A stretch of 64,000 nucleotides of DNA from Kryptolebias marmoratus (lineage: Eukaryota; Chordata; Actinopteri; Cyprinodontiformes; Rivulidae), in assembly GCF_001649575.2 (NCBI RefSeq), contig NC_051436.1:12801842-12865841 (forward strand), given 5' to 3'. Shown here in pieces: positions 25,691-38,400 of this stretch; position 1 is the stretch's first letter, and each line of letters starts with the position of its first letter. A program made the position numbers and the translations under genes. The notes under the pieces are model-generated. The model was not told where the DNA came from. It saw only the letters and a program-made list of their open reading frames with translations, and searched no databases.

Positions 25691-26604
25691 AAGGTGGTTT
25701 ATGCCCCCCCCCCGGTGATTAAGTCCGCCTCTGGTAGCGAGTCTTGTTTTGGTTGGACTCGGCCCGCAGCCGGACCGAATGACTCACGGCGCACGTTTTT
25801 TACGCTGACCTGCTATTTTCACCGGTTTTATTAGCGGCCTGCGTTTCACGGTTATTGATTTAATCAGCCAGACGTGCGTCCCTCTGGCTCACGCGCCGCC
25901 GCGTTGAGTGAAGCCACTTTGAGAAATGTCCAGATGAGTCACACACGGACTGCGTGTTTCTTTTTGGACTAAGTGGCGTGTGGTTGGGCCTCCGTGTTCC
26001 ACACGGGTTTTCATCAGGGCCTCGTGGATGACAACAGAATAGATGACTTGGCTCCGAGCGGGAATTCTGGGAAAGTCGTGGAATTTTGGACGCCTTGACA
26101 GAACACAGGCTGTCTGCTTTTTGGCTTGAAGGAGGAGGAGGAGGAGGAGGAGGAAGAGGCAAAGTGCTGCAGCGTGAGTGTGTGCGGTGTGGGTCTTGAG
26201 GTCCCCCTTTGGGATCAGACCCAGAACAATGGCAGGTTTTACAGCCTCGCATGGGTCTAATATCAATCAAGTGCAGACTTAATGCAACCGCATCGTCTCG
26301 ATGATTAGTAAAACTAGTAATCTGTTTTATTTTTGGTGTTTGATGGTTTAACCCTCCACATAAAGTAAAAAATAAAAAAACCCTACACATTGAAAATTGC
26401 TGGGTGAAAACCAACACATATTGTAACCCGGCTCTGGGTCAAATTTGGATCTGGCTAGTTTTAACCAAACTTACTTTTAAGTCCTCTACCCATAAATTGC
26501 ATAAATTGATATAAAATTACTAATTTGGTCAAGAAAAGCAACTAAAAACCTGAGTTAAAAAGAACAACACAAAATATGGGTTATTAAAGGATTACGACTT
26601 GAGT

Positions 26605-26643
26605 TGGTGCTAGCTAGCAATTAGCGTAAGCTAGCTAGCACCA
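26605..26643. repeat. Perfect 14-bp inverted repeat (hairpin)
   Basis: The arms tggtgctagctagc (26605-26618) and gctagctagcacca (26630-26643) are exact reverse complements around an 11-nt loop, aattagcgtaa. No transposon ends or coding sequence accompany it. Confidence 0.85.
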
Positions 26644-27239
26644 GCTAACTCACGGTTATTAACAAAGCCAACCAGGTTAACTGTTTTAAAACCACGGGGA
26701 TCACCGGTTGCACCGTGGCACATGTGTATTTACACATATTTGACACAACTATTGACAAAAGTAAACAAAAAGACCACTATTATTATGGTGCTAAAAGGGT
26801 TAAACAGCTTCTTACGAGTTGTTTTCCCGTCTTACCTTCATTTAATACAACCTAAAATAAAAAAGGGGTACAGTATGGTCTAATTTGGTTAATTTCTGGA
26901 TTCAAAATGACGGAGCGGGCCAAACTTTATGAGCCGGTGTTTGCTCAAAGCAACCCCACAGCTTAAACCCAGCAGGAGTTCTGAAAAGGACCCAGCTGTT
27001 TTTAGTGTGCAGAGATGAAAATCTGTAAGGAATCAGTCTCCTTTGTGTTTTGGATGTTTGACAGCCGCAAGACAGACCGGTAGAAGTGAAAACGATCCAG
27101 AAGTGAGAATGTGGTCTTCTGTGTGCAGCTGTTCCTCTTCTGCGCCAGCGAGAGAAACGAAAGACCGCTGCAAAACCCCCGCCTCCGCAACACCGTTACT
27201 ATCGCCCGTGGAAGGGCGGGCGATCGTGTAATTCCCTGT

Positions 27240-27410
27240 CTGTGTGTGCACGCGCGGCTGTCTGTCAGCAAAATATCTCACAAACAAAACTGGACAAATT
27301 TAAGCAAAACTCGCTCAGAGTTACCGTCGGACGCGCCGCTGCAACCGATGAGCTTTTTCAAGTTCAATTCAATTCAAGATGGCCGCCACAGCTAATCAAC
27401 CTTAGCCTAA
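27240..27410 (-). repeat. Family A dispersed repeat copy
   Basis: A minus-oriented copy: gctgtctgtcagcaaaatat, caaaactcgctcagagttac and the core complement attcaagatggccgccacag are in reverse order relative to plus copies. Confidence 0.65.
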
Positions 27411-27734
27411 CCCTGCTGTGTTCGTGGCACAAAACGAGAGCAAACTGTTCACACCTGCCGTTTGTGGCGACGAATAACTCAAGCGGTTTGCTTCGGGAAC
27501 GCGAGGCCGGAGCAGGATGTGAAGCTAAACTGGAGCAGATCGCGCTCAGTAGTGAATCTGGGCCGGAGACCTTAAAGCTCTCCACTTCCTGAAGCGTTTT
27601 AAATTACAGACGCGGCATTCTTTGATAGAATCGCCGGCAGCCTTTTGCTTTAGACCGAGATCGTTTTTCGTGTGGAGGTGACGGCGTCGTAGAGGTTTTG
27701 GTGAAACCTTGACTATGTGTTGTTAATGACTGTC

Positions 27735-27975
27735 AGCTTCCACCACATCCAATTTTAGTTCAACCTCTGTAAAACGGAATGAGTCATCTGCATTTTTGTG
27801 TTTTGTTTTTTTTAACTTCAATTGGCTGTGGCGGCCATCTTCAATCAGGTTGAGTCCAAAAGTTAATCAGTTGTAGAGGCACAGCCAATGATTATTTCCT
27901 AAAGCTTACGTTAAAATCAATCCATTACTTTAGGAGATATTTTTGCTAACAAGCAAATAGAGTTGACACAAACAG
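27735..27975 (+). repeat. Family A dispersed repeat copy
   Basis: A plus copy with ttccaccacatccaatttta, the core ggctgtggcggccatcttca, gttaatcagttgtagaggca, and the ending gagatatttttgctaacaag. Confidence 0.7.
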
Positions 27976-29076
27976 TGACTGACAAAGCAGATTTTTTTTT
28001 ATTTTATGAAAAAAATATTTTTCTTGCTGCTAATCTCATAAACGCACTTCCTCGTTCAGACACAAAACAACCTGCAGATGGTGAACCTCAGGTTTGATTT
28101 GTTTCGTCTCAGAGACGGTTTTTGTTTTGCTGTAGATGATTCTTTTAGTAAACTCCATGTGTTTAAACTCATCTGAACTTTAGTTTGGATCTGAGAGCAA
28201 AAAAAAACAAAAAACAAACAAACAAAGCTGATAAACTGGTTCAAAAGATGCCTTTATCACCCTCCACCGTGAAAGGTAAAGGAAACCCTGTAATCACCAG
28301 AGACTCTTCTGTCTGTCTGTCAGCAACAAAAGCGGCGGGTGATAATGTCTTCTGAGTCATGAATGTGGGGAAATCCTTTCTGCCTTTAACTGGAAGACAA
28401 ACGCCCCCCCCCCGTCAGACACCACAGCTGTGTCTCCAACGAGCCGTCAGAAAAACAGCTCACTGGAGGTCAGGGGTTTTTCTTCTTCTGCTCCTCCAAA
28501 CTTGTTGTGGTCCCTCAGAGACGTTCGGCCTGTTTTGATTCCACGTAAAAAATCCCGACCTCTTCCCGAATTCCCCCCCCCACCCATACACACACACACA
28601 TCCTCCCCGCCTGTTTCTACGGCCCCGTCTGCCAACCCTTGTTCCCGTGGCAATTAGCTGGAAACCTCAGCTAATTAGCCGGTCTTAACAAACCCCTCAG
28701 AGCCACCAAAGACAAGTCACCCCCACCCCAATTGATGTCAGGGAGAGATTCATGCGATGGGAGTTAATGGGAGGATGGTAAAAGTGATTCAGAGGCGACG
28801 CTGCAGGGGGAGGTTCGTGGGGCGCCGTGACCCCCATCCGGTGTTTTGTAGGGACGGGTGTCTTAACTCTTATCCACGTACGGCTGCTGAACAGGTCGGG
28901 CGAGGGGGCGCATAAAAAGGACCCCCCCCCCCAAAAAAAAAACTCCCCCTCAAGTTCAAACACTCATCCATGGAGGCCTCAAAGGACCCCGATGCGCTCC
29001 CCGGCAGAGGACACACACGGCTCGGGTGTCTCTCTGCCCCGCGTGACGCGTCCCCTCAAGAATGTGACTCTCTTCC

Positions 29077-29274
29077 NNNNNNNNNNNNNNNNNNNNNNNN
29101 NNNNNNNNNNNNNNNNNNNNNNNNNNNNNNNNNNNNNNNNNNNNNNNNNNNNNNNNNNNNNNNNNNNNNNNNNNNNNNNNNNNNNNNNNNNNNNNNNNNN
29201 NNNNNNNNNNNNNNNNNNNNNNNNNNNNNNNNNNNNNNNNNNNNNNNNNNNNNNNNNNNNNNNNNNNNNNNNNN
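29077..29274. other. Assembly gap (N run)
   Basis: 198 N. Open frames that appear to cross it are artefacts of translating N. Confidence 0.99.
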
Positions 29275-30331
29275 CCGCACTCTTTACTTTGGACGCCTCT
29301 GCGTGCGGAAAGCGAGGCTCTTGAGTTTTCTCGTGTTTCTGAACGCCGTCCAACAATAACAACCTCTCATACACAAAAGGAGCTCGTTGATTGTAGAGAG
29401 AGGGGGGTAGAGTGGCCATCACAGCTCTGTGCTATCAGTTAGGCCTCACGGACTGTCCTAAAATCACCCCCCACTCCCTCAAAAAAAAAAAAAAAGGAGT
29501 ACAGGGCTCCCCAGAGGACTGCGAGAGATTTAAGGGTTACAGCAGGAGAAAGAAAAAGGCACCATCTCTGAAGAACCATAAACACATGCTTTGTTGCTTC
29601 TTAATCCGTCGTTGCTCCAGAAAAAGGGGGACTTTGATGGACTGAACTCCTAAAGGGGAAGCTGGTCAATGTCAGGAAACCACAAAAGTACAGAGGAGGG
29701 GGGTGGGGGGCAGAAAATAGCAAGTTTTGGAATTCTCTCTGCTTTTACAGCAGCGGCGGCGGTCTCGTAAAGGGAGTCTGGATCGAGTCGAGTGGGGTTT
29801 TTTGTTTTTTTGTTTTCTGTCCCGTCCCGTCCCGCTCCAGACGGAGGACCAGCCGACAATTAAAAAAAAACTGACAGGTCTCGGAATAACTCTGGCGTTT
29901 TTTTTTTTTGTTTGTTTTGTTTTAATACGGTTTCCATTTTAGGGAGAGGGTTCGGCACTTTACGGGACGACGTTCCTCATCTGCAAAAAAAAAGTTTTAT
30001 GTATAAAAAAAGTTTTTTTTTTAAGATTCTCACAGTAGCTAAACAAAAATAAGAATCTGAAAGGAACGGCGTAAACAGTCCTCTGCGCTTGGTTGTAATT
30101 TCCTACAGGCTGCATACCAGAGTGAAACTTTTGGAAATACAACTCTCCCTCTCAAAATAAAGCCCTCCGAAGGGTCGGGGGCTGCGTTGAAGCGACAGAC
30201 GGGAATGGCGCGCCCCCTGGTGGACGACAATCGCACCTGTCCCATTTATGGTGAAAGACCCTGAGACATTTTACGTCCAACCCACGTGTCCACAAGGAGG
30301 AAGCCGAGGTGACATTTAAAGAGCTTTACAT

Positions 30332-30371
30332 TTTATTTAGGGTGAAAAATATAACACACACACACTTTATT
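30332..30371 (-). terminator. SMIM20 poly(A) signals
   Basis: Two AATAAA hexamers on the minus strand (complements of 30366-30371 and 30332-30337) lie 70-110 bp after the SMIM20 stop codon and give a short 3' UTR. Confidence 0.65.
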
Positions 30372-30441
30372 CACTCAAACACACACACACACCGAACGCT
30401 CGTGGTGAAGATCCAAGTCCAGGATCTTCCTGAGGGGCCCA

Positions 30442-32047
30442 TCACTTGTCCGCGGGCTTGAACGGGTCGGACCAGATCTTCAGACCTTCAGACCAAACAA
30501 CACACTCGTTAGGGTCACCGTGGTAACAACACAACTGTGTCTGTCACTCCCTGGCTGCCGAGTTCGTGAAAGAAGCGGACTGAAAAGTAAGCCTCAGACA
30601 CACGGTCGCCGTGTGAAAACTAGAACGGCGAAAGATGCCAATGGTCACAACTGGGATTTAAAACCAAAACAGGTTTTTTTATAGCTTATGTAGGAGATAT
30701 GACAAGTTAAAAAGAGCCGTCACTTCCAGGTTTGAAGTGAATATTTGCAGCTAAAATAAAATCGAAGTCTATGGGGACGTGGACACTTATACTCATATTC
30801 AAAGGATGCCGTTCTCCTCGCAGCGGCACGTTTTGATGTGTAATTTGAGTGTTTTCATTCTGAGGTATGCAAGATAAAGGACAAAGTTTTTACCGGAATA
30901 ATAACGATAATAATAATAATAATAATATTAATAATAATAATAACAATGAAGGTGCGTCAGTGTTTGTGCATCGGCGCCCTTTGTGAGTTTGGGCTACGTT
31001 TCTGTGTTCCGTTTGTTTTAGTGTTTTTCTTCTCCATCCATCTATTCATAGCGTGTGCTTTAATCTAACGGACTATAACCTGCGGCGAGAAGGTCTTAAC
31101 GTGTCGACGGTATCTGTAACGTCCTTACCCACAGGCTGCACGTCCGCCTGGTTGATTCCCGCCCGGTTCACCCTTTGGACTTGTCCTAGCAGGAAGAGGA
31201 GCACAGGAGACAGGTGATATGTGGTGAAGATGAGGAAAAAATCAAAACGTCTGACACACTCCAGATACCGTTTTCAGAAGTTTTAATTGCTCTCTTTTTG
31301 TTGGCTTTATCCATAAATGAAAAGAAACCAAATTATTTGTTTTCGCTGGCCCTTTATATCTTCTTAAAGACTGGTTTTGACCACAAAATCAAATAAATAC
31401 ATCATCATCAACTTTATTTATATAGCACTTTAACACCAGCCACAGCTGAAACAAAGTGCCGAACATCAGTAATAAATAAAATAAGCATAAAAATAAATAA
31501 CAAGGCTAAACACACAAAAATGAATTAAAAACTCAATTTCAAACACATAGCAGAAAGTGAAGTGTTAGACATACTTCATCACCTGTTTTTGTTTGAGCTA
31601 AACTACTTTCTTCCTTTAAAGCAGAATATATTAATATTTTCACCCTACACTTGCTGTAGAGATGAGGTTGTTTATCTTTAGGAGGAAACACCCATGAGTT
31701 AAATTGAATTACTGGGGGGCAAAACGTTAAAAAAACGAATAATTTTGAAGATGCTAGCTAAATAAAAGGCTAAGCTCTGTCATAAATTAGCCAAAGTTAG
31801 CTAGAAGCTTCTTCGTCGAGAAAACAGCATTTTATAGCCTCGAAATAAACACCAACACTCAACTTTAGGCTTTCCAGGGACATTAAATGTGTGTCTGTAA
31901 CCGATTGTGTAAGTGTTGAGTAATTATTAATGACTTACTGTACTCGTCTTTGTGCGTTAGAGGATACACGAATATGGGATAAAACGCAGCGGCTACCGCC
32001 GTAATGAAGCCTCCGAATATCAGCGCAAATTTCATGTTTTTAGACAT
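30442..32047 (-). CDS. smim20: Small integral membrane protein 20 (phoenixin precursor)
   Basis: Three coding exons on the minus strand, 32047-31939, 31185-31129 and 30485-30442, join in frame with GT-AG introns (donors GTAAGT and GTAAGG) to a 69-residue protein; human SMIM20 is 67. It starts MSKNMKFALIFGGFITAVAA. One membrane helix covers about residues 8-29, followed by YPLTHKDEY, then VNRAGINQADVQPV and GLKIWSDPFKPADK. SMIM20 is a mitochondrial inner-membrane factor linked to cytochrome c oxidase (COX1) assembly, and its carboxyl end is the source of the phoenixin peptides. The phoenixin core is clearly present (human GLKVWSDPF). The human Gly-Arg-Lys that follows and permits amidation is replaced by Lys-Pro-Ala-Asp-Lys. 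Exon 1 begins 395 bp from the divergent MAN2B2 start. Transcription heads toward RBPJ as in human. Confidence 0.95.
31400..31475 (-). mobile_element. LINE 3'-terminal fragment in SMIM20 intron 1
   Basis: The minus strand reads a terminus like gtgctatataaataaagttg and a tgatgatgatg tail, the same 3' end style as the L2-like copies at 5567 and 12930. Only the last 75 bp or so are recognisable. It lies inside SMIM20 intron 1 (31186-31938) in the transcribed orientation. Confidence 0.65.
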
Positions 32048-32441
32048 TTTCTCGGTAGCATCTGAACGTACTTCTTCACCTTCTAATAGTCGCTGTGTTT
32101 ACATCGACTGCTTCCGGTGTGAAAGGTCGCAGTCTCGCTTTTTTTTAAAAACAGTCGGAGTCGAGAGACACTTTTCGGGCTGCGCGGGCTTCCGTAGCGG
32201 ATGATTTGTCAAAATATGGGATACGTTCCTTTTCAATCAGCCGGGCAACCACCTGGCTGATACGCCGCGTTCAAATAATAGAACGAGTCGCAAGCTCCGC
32301 CCACCCCGGTCAGCCGCGTCGTCAACCGGGCGGCAAAGCGGCCAACCGGTCACATGCTAAAGCACAAAAACAACAACACGATCAGGAAGTGAAGGCTGGG
32401 GAAAGTTATCTAAGAATTTTTCCTCCTTATGGGACAGCAAA
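32048..32441. promoter_or_regulatory. Bidirectional promoter between SMIM20 and MAN2B2
   Basis: The two start codons are divergent and only 394 bp apart, so this short CpG-containing interval must hold both 5' UTRs and the shared core promoter. Visible elements are a GC-box-like ctccgcccacc near 32295-32305 and ETS-type CTTCCGG near 32111-32117. No TATA box is near either start. The true start sites cannot be read from sequence. Confidence 0.7.
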
Positions 32442-35400
32442 ATGAGACTTTTTTCTGTTTTTGCGTTTATTTGCTGCTTTTGCTCGCATGAAGCGACAGC
32501 GGAGGATCAGCCCATTCAGGCATTTGTGATTCCCCACAGTCATATGGATGTAGGCTGGGTGTACACTATTCAGGTTTGTTACCTTTCCCAGCTTTATTGA
32601 TCACGTGAGATCCTTGTTTTCTGCAACATTGTTATTATTAACCCTGGTACAACTAGGCGACCGTGGCTAAAACAAAAAAACAAACAAATGGCTACAACTC
32701 AGCCAGTTTTGCAGATACTGATCTAATATTTGGTGTGGTAGTAGCTGAGAGTCGTCCCTAACACACATTCTGAGCTCTGACAGCTCGGACAAGATCTTCC
32801 ATTAACTATTGGAGTCAACTCTATCTCATAAACCACAGGACAGATTTGAACAAAACTCCAGGACAACAATAATTGGATGTGCATCCTTAACCGATTACCT
32901 TTTGGAGTCAGCCCAATTCAAGATGGCTGCTACGGCCAAGTGACCCCAGCAAACGCAGACGTGGCTACAACTGAGCCAGTTTTACAGACATCGAGCTACA
33001 ACTCGGTGCGGTAGAGAGTCGGCCCCAACATACACACATCCTGCAATACCTCACAGTATCTGATGGGGTTGTGTATGATGTCATTTATAAACGGCTTTAT
33101 CTGTGTGTGTGTTTATTCTAACTAAGAGTGTGTGTTTTTTTCTTTATAGGAGAGTATGCACGCCTACGCAGCCAATGTGTACAGCAGTGTGACAGAGGAG
33201 CTGTCAAAGGTCAAAGAGCGCCGGTTCATCGCCGTGGAGCAGGAGTTCTTTCGGCTGTGGTGGGACACGGTCGCTTCAGACTCCCAGAAGAAACAAGTAC
33301 GGACCCCGTGTCGATGTTAAATTCTTAAAAATAATCTCAAACTTTAGTCCTTTGTTTTCAGTGAGCCAGACCTTCTTGTCATCGTTTAAAGTGGTCGGGA
33401 TCAATAGCAAACCCTTAAAGATTTTCTTTGGACTTTGGCTGCTTTCTTGTCATTTTTAAGCACAGTTTTTGTCGCTTATCTTCCTCAAACAAACAGTTTG
33501 TTTTGCTTGCGTGATGCAGGCAATGCAAAACACGCACATTACAAAGAACTTAGCAGTAAAAATCATTTCAATTCGGAGCTTCAGGCTCCTTATTTGCAGC
33601 TTCCTGTCATGAAGACACAATTTGTTCCAATTTCTTTAATTTCATCTATGAAACACATATAAAATATCACAGTTTGACACATAAAACAGTAATTTTAACA
33701 CAGACAAGGTGATTTCCAAAAGGCTGTTAGTTAGAAAGGATGAAGATGCGACTCTCGGGTCTTGCTTCAGGTCTTTTATCCCTGTTTCTTGAATAAAAGA
33801 CTTTCATCCATTGGAGGTATCTTTTAGGCCCCAACGCTTCTTCTAAAATGGATTCTTCTCGTTCCATGCAGCCGATTTATACTAAAAGTGTAACTCTCAC
33901 TGTTAAACACATTAAAGTTTGAGGTCACATGGTTTTATATTTAACAGATGCAAATTTTTAGTGACTATTTTGCGGCAGATTTTGGTCACCGGACTCTTTT
34001 CAGTTTCGTTTAAAGTCTCAGCAGCCAATGGGAGGTAAGGCTGCGCCCTCTCCTGGTCAGGTGTAGAACTGGCGGCCATCTCCTCCTGAGTAGGAATACC
34101 CAAACTGGATGACTGAACAGCCAAAGGCCCTCAGAAAACCCCAAAACTATCTATCAAAATACATTCAAAACACTTTTTGCTTCTGGGAAACAAAAAGTGA
34201 AGAAATGAATGAAACAGTACACTTTCTGATGTTTAAATACCAACAACGGGGTCCAACTTTCAGTTTGACTTCCTCCTCTGTGTGTGTGTGTGGCCATGTA
34301 TTTGATACATTGTGGGGACAATTTTCCTAACATATACTACCTTGTGAGGACCAACTGCTCCTTGTGAGGACCAAAGCCTGGTCCCCACGAGGAGAAATTG
34401 TGTTTTTGGGTTAGGGGTTAGGTTTAGGACTAAGGTGTGAATTGAGTTTAGGTTTGGTTTAGGGTTAGGTATGTACTGGTAATGGTTAGGGTTAGGGTAA
34501 GGGTCAGGGTTAGGCTGTAGTTAGGGTGTAGAAATGAATGGAAGTCAATGGAAAGTCCCTGCAAAGATAGAGAGACATAACATGTGTGTGTGTGTGTGTG
34601 TGCACCTTCTAGGTGCGACAGCTCGTGAAAGAAGGTCGACTCGAGTTTATCATCGGGGGCCAAGTGATGCACGATGAGGCTGTGACGGACCTGGACGACC
34701 AGATCTTGCAGCTGACGGGTAATCCAGCCCCTCCCCCTTTCAACCCCCCCCCTTCCATGTGCGGTTTGCGAGCCGTGACTTACGCCACACCGCGATTCCG
34801 CTGTTTCTGTTTCAGAGGGCCACGGCTTCCTCTACGAGACGTTCGGTGTGCGCCCTCGCTTCTCCTGGCACGTCGACCCATTCGGAGCGTCCGCCGCCAC
34901 GCCGGTCCTGTTCGCCCTGGCGGGGTTCAACGCGCACCTCATCTCCCGTGTCGACTACGACCTCAAAGACGGCATGCAGAGGGACAAGGTCAGGGGCAGG
35001 TCCGATTCAAGTATCTGTGCGCCTGAATGCGATGGTGTCCCTGACACGCAGTCTGACGGAAAACAACTAAAGTTAGGAGGCGTTGAAGCGTCGTGTGACT
35101 GTACTGCAGTGATTATAATGTCAGATCAGACGGATAATGAAGCTGACAGCGCGGACACACTGCTGGTCCCATGTCGGCAGGGTGTAGCACCGCCTCGGTC
35201 CCGGGTTTGAGCGTTGATTCGGATTGGAGCAGAGTCAAACATCTGTCGTATCCCGTCTTGTGGCCAACTGAGCCACAGCCGTTGTAACCAGCCCTCGATG
35301 TCCATTGATACACATGCTGCGTGTGAACAGCGTAGTCTCGTCGACAGGCTGTCTCAGGAGGGACAAAACGTGTGGACACAGGACGTCACTGAGGTAACGC

Positions 35401-38400
35401 TGCACCGTCCGGGTCCGCTGAACCAGAGGTGACCTGAAGTCACACCCTGTGGCACACCCACACATCGATAACCCTAATGTGTCTCTCTGCAACCTCGACG
35501 AGATCGGTCCTCTTCCCTTGGCTCCGTCACACACAAACACCGCTCCAAACACAGTCACCTTTGCTCCCGGCCTTCGCTCTGGCGATCGTGGCATCCTACA
35601 CGTGGGACGGTGAACCCGTAGCCAGGCTGATGCTAGTCGTCAAGATATAATGTGGGATGAACGGTGTTGTAAAGAGACCAGTACCTGTGTCTGGATGGCA
35701 GGCACAGATATCACGGAAGTCCTGCTTGCTTGCTGCTCGGTTCGCAGTGCGGTGATCGTCTCTCGGTGTGGATGCCCTCATACACCCTTTGGTTCCAACG
35801 CCGGACCACCGAGGCATCTGTTTGCCTCTCATGCCAGGCATGATACGACCACCTGGCCTCACTCAGACCCACAATCTGACCCCCGTCACACTCCTTCAAG
35901 TACTGGTAATGCCGTTTAACGTCTCCGCGAGGCATCCCCCGTATCCGGCGACCTTCACTCCTTGTGTCAACTGTACCGTTGGATGCTCAGGGAACTACCT
36001 GATAACACGATCACACTTCCTTTAGTAGCCAGTTGCATCTGTAATGGACCTACTCCACCTGGGTGCTTAAGTGTTTGGTTGACAGTGAGTGCAGTGGCCT
36101 TATTTCCCGCAACCATTTTCTCCGTAGAAACTGCAGTTTGTGTGGCGAGGCTCTCCGTCATTGAAAGCCCAGCAGGAGATCTTCACTCACACCATGGACC
36201 AGTTCAGCTACTGCACTCCATCACAGCTGCCGTTCTCCAACAGGTAGGCCACGAGTGCCTTTGTGACACTTTCACGTTCGCCCAGTAAATCGGGTATTTA
36301 ACCATGTGCTTCTGTGAGTGTATTTCTAATCAACTCCCTTTTATTCTAAGGTCCTTCAGAATGTAAGTTTTATAAAAAATGTGCCAAAAACAATTGATAA
36401 CAAAAGACTCTAGTCATTGAAAATGTACTAAATGTTTTATTTGACCTGTTTTCTGATCAAACAGACGTTTTAAAACAAACATTTCTTTCCTGTAGTTCTG
36501 GTTTCTATTGGAACGGAGTTGCTTTGTTCCCCAACCCTCCCAAAGATGGAGTCTACCCCAACATGAGCCTTCCCGTCACCAAGGAGACGATCCAACCCTA
36601 CGCCAAGACCATGGTGGAGAACATAAAGCGGAGGGCCGCGTGGTTCAGAACGAACCACGTTCTCTGGCCGTGGGTCAGTGAACACGCCGTGTTGAGTCTT
36701 TTTTTTAGTCCTTCTCTGCCACGTAACTTCAGCCGTTTCCCTGGAAACCGTCTTATTGGACGTGCTTGCTTGGCCCGTTGTGTTTCAGGGTTGCGACAAG
36801 CAGTTCTACAACTCCTCGGTGCAGTTCGGAAACATGGACCCTCTGATGAAGTACATCAACCAGAACAGCAAAGAGTTCGGGGTCACGGTTCGGTACGCCA
36901 CTCTGGGCGAATACTTCCAGTCCGTTCACCAAACGAATCTTACCTGGGACGTCCGCGGGAGTGAGGACTTTCTACCGTATTCCACCGGTGAGCCGTGTGT
37001 GTTTTAACGCCAAAGAGAACAAAAGCGGGTCTCGTTTCTGATTCTGAGCGTGTTCTGCTTCCTAGAACCATACCAAGCGTGGACGGGGTTTTACGCCTCC
37101 AGAAACGTCCTGAAAGGCGCCGCGAGGCGGGCCAGCTCCCTGCTCCACGCAGCAGAGACTCTTTTCACTCGCTACCGAATCAGTTTCCCGGACGGACCTG
37201 TGGCTAAAGACTGGGCCCTGGATAAACTCCGGGCTCTACGCTGGGCTGTCTCTGAGGTAATCCATCCCCGTGGTCATGAAATAAAACAGTTTTATGGTCG
37301 CGACGATGAGTTTTCGAAACAAAACACTTTTGGTGTTTGTTTTTAGGTCCAGCATCATGATGGCATCACTGGTACCGAGTCTCCCAAAGTGGCCGAAATG
37401 TACACGCAGCATCTGATGGAGGCCATGATGGGAGTCGAGGAGCTTCTTGCCGCGCTCTTCCTGCTGCCGCACAACCCCGCCTTCTCCAGCGTCCCCGACA
37501 GCAGCCTCCATGAGAAAGGTGCAAACGAGTGCGCTAATATTCCCGACTCGTTTTCCCATGTGTCGTTCTGATCCAGTTTGTTTCATTTTAGCAGAATCTA
37601 AATGAACGTTTTGAGCGCAGCTTCACGTTTTATTACAGTTTCTGACCTCTGACCAGGAGAAATCAGAGCCAACGCCAGATAACGTTTATTTTCCTACACC
37701 TCTTGACGTATTCCCCAAACCTTTATGTGGTGTCATTCCTCTAAAAGCAGCCGTGAGTTTTGTTGTGGACTGAAAGGAAACAAAGCAGTCCTGTTGACAT
37801 TTTTGTTGAAAGTATTGGAACTAAGCTAACTTTGCTTTCTGCGTTTACACTTAAGGCCCCATATACACCACTCCAGGTACATTTTTAAACTAAATTTTTA
37901 AACTAAATTTACTTAGTTGGGTAATTTGATGTGATGGTAACAAAGGAATAAGCTCTTGGTTTATTGTTTATTTTGGTTTATTGTCTCAATGAGGTGGTCG
38001 TAATAATAATTTTCTGACCCCAGGTGTTGATGAGGGTCTGGAGCAACACGTCATCATTTACAACCCGTTAGCCTGGAACATCACCACCCTCGTTAACATG
38101 ACCGTGGCGTTCCCGAGCGCAGCCGTCTACGATGACGGCGGGCAGCCTGTCCCTGCGCAGGTAGCTTACTCGTCCTGTCAGGCGTGGTTCCTTTGCTCCT
38201 GCGTGTTGTGAACTGAAAGGAAACCCGTCTCCTCTTTGCTGCAGATCCAGAGGTCGGCGCGGTCCAACGCGTCCTACGACCTTTTTGTCGTCGTTGAACT
38301 GGGCGGCCTTCAGAACAGGAAGTACGCGATCAGGTTCTCGGAGACAGCGTGTTCCGAACAGCCCGGGTGTGCGCGAATGTACGCCGCAAAGGGGGTTGCG

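Larger units (their letters stand above)
24363..30330. other. Gene-free stretch between LINE and SMIM20
   Basis: I see no coding exon. Contents: a TTAA-flanked MITE (24930-25027), a long hairpin (26605-26643), family A copies (25545-25690, 27240-27410, 27735-27975), C-runs next to A-runs (28920-28940), an N gap (29077-29274) and a GA/GGA tract near 26120-26160. Frames around 25860-26420 on the minus strand are low-complexity. Confidence 0.6.

Noticed and set aside
34380..34540. A true interstitial telomere (TTAGGG)n
   Set aside because: The hexamers are degenerate and sit inside a recognisable interspersed fish repeat, so a chromosome-fusion relic is not the simplest reading.
35711..36964. 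Several open frames in and around MAN2B2 introns as separate genes
   Set aside because: The intron 4 frames are Tc1 transposase debris. The 36524-36964 frame is MAN2B2 exon 6 read on through its donor and intron.
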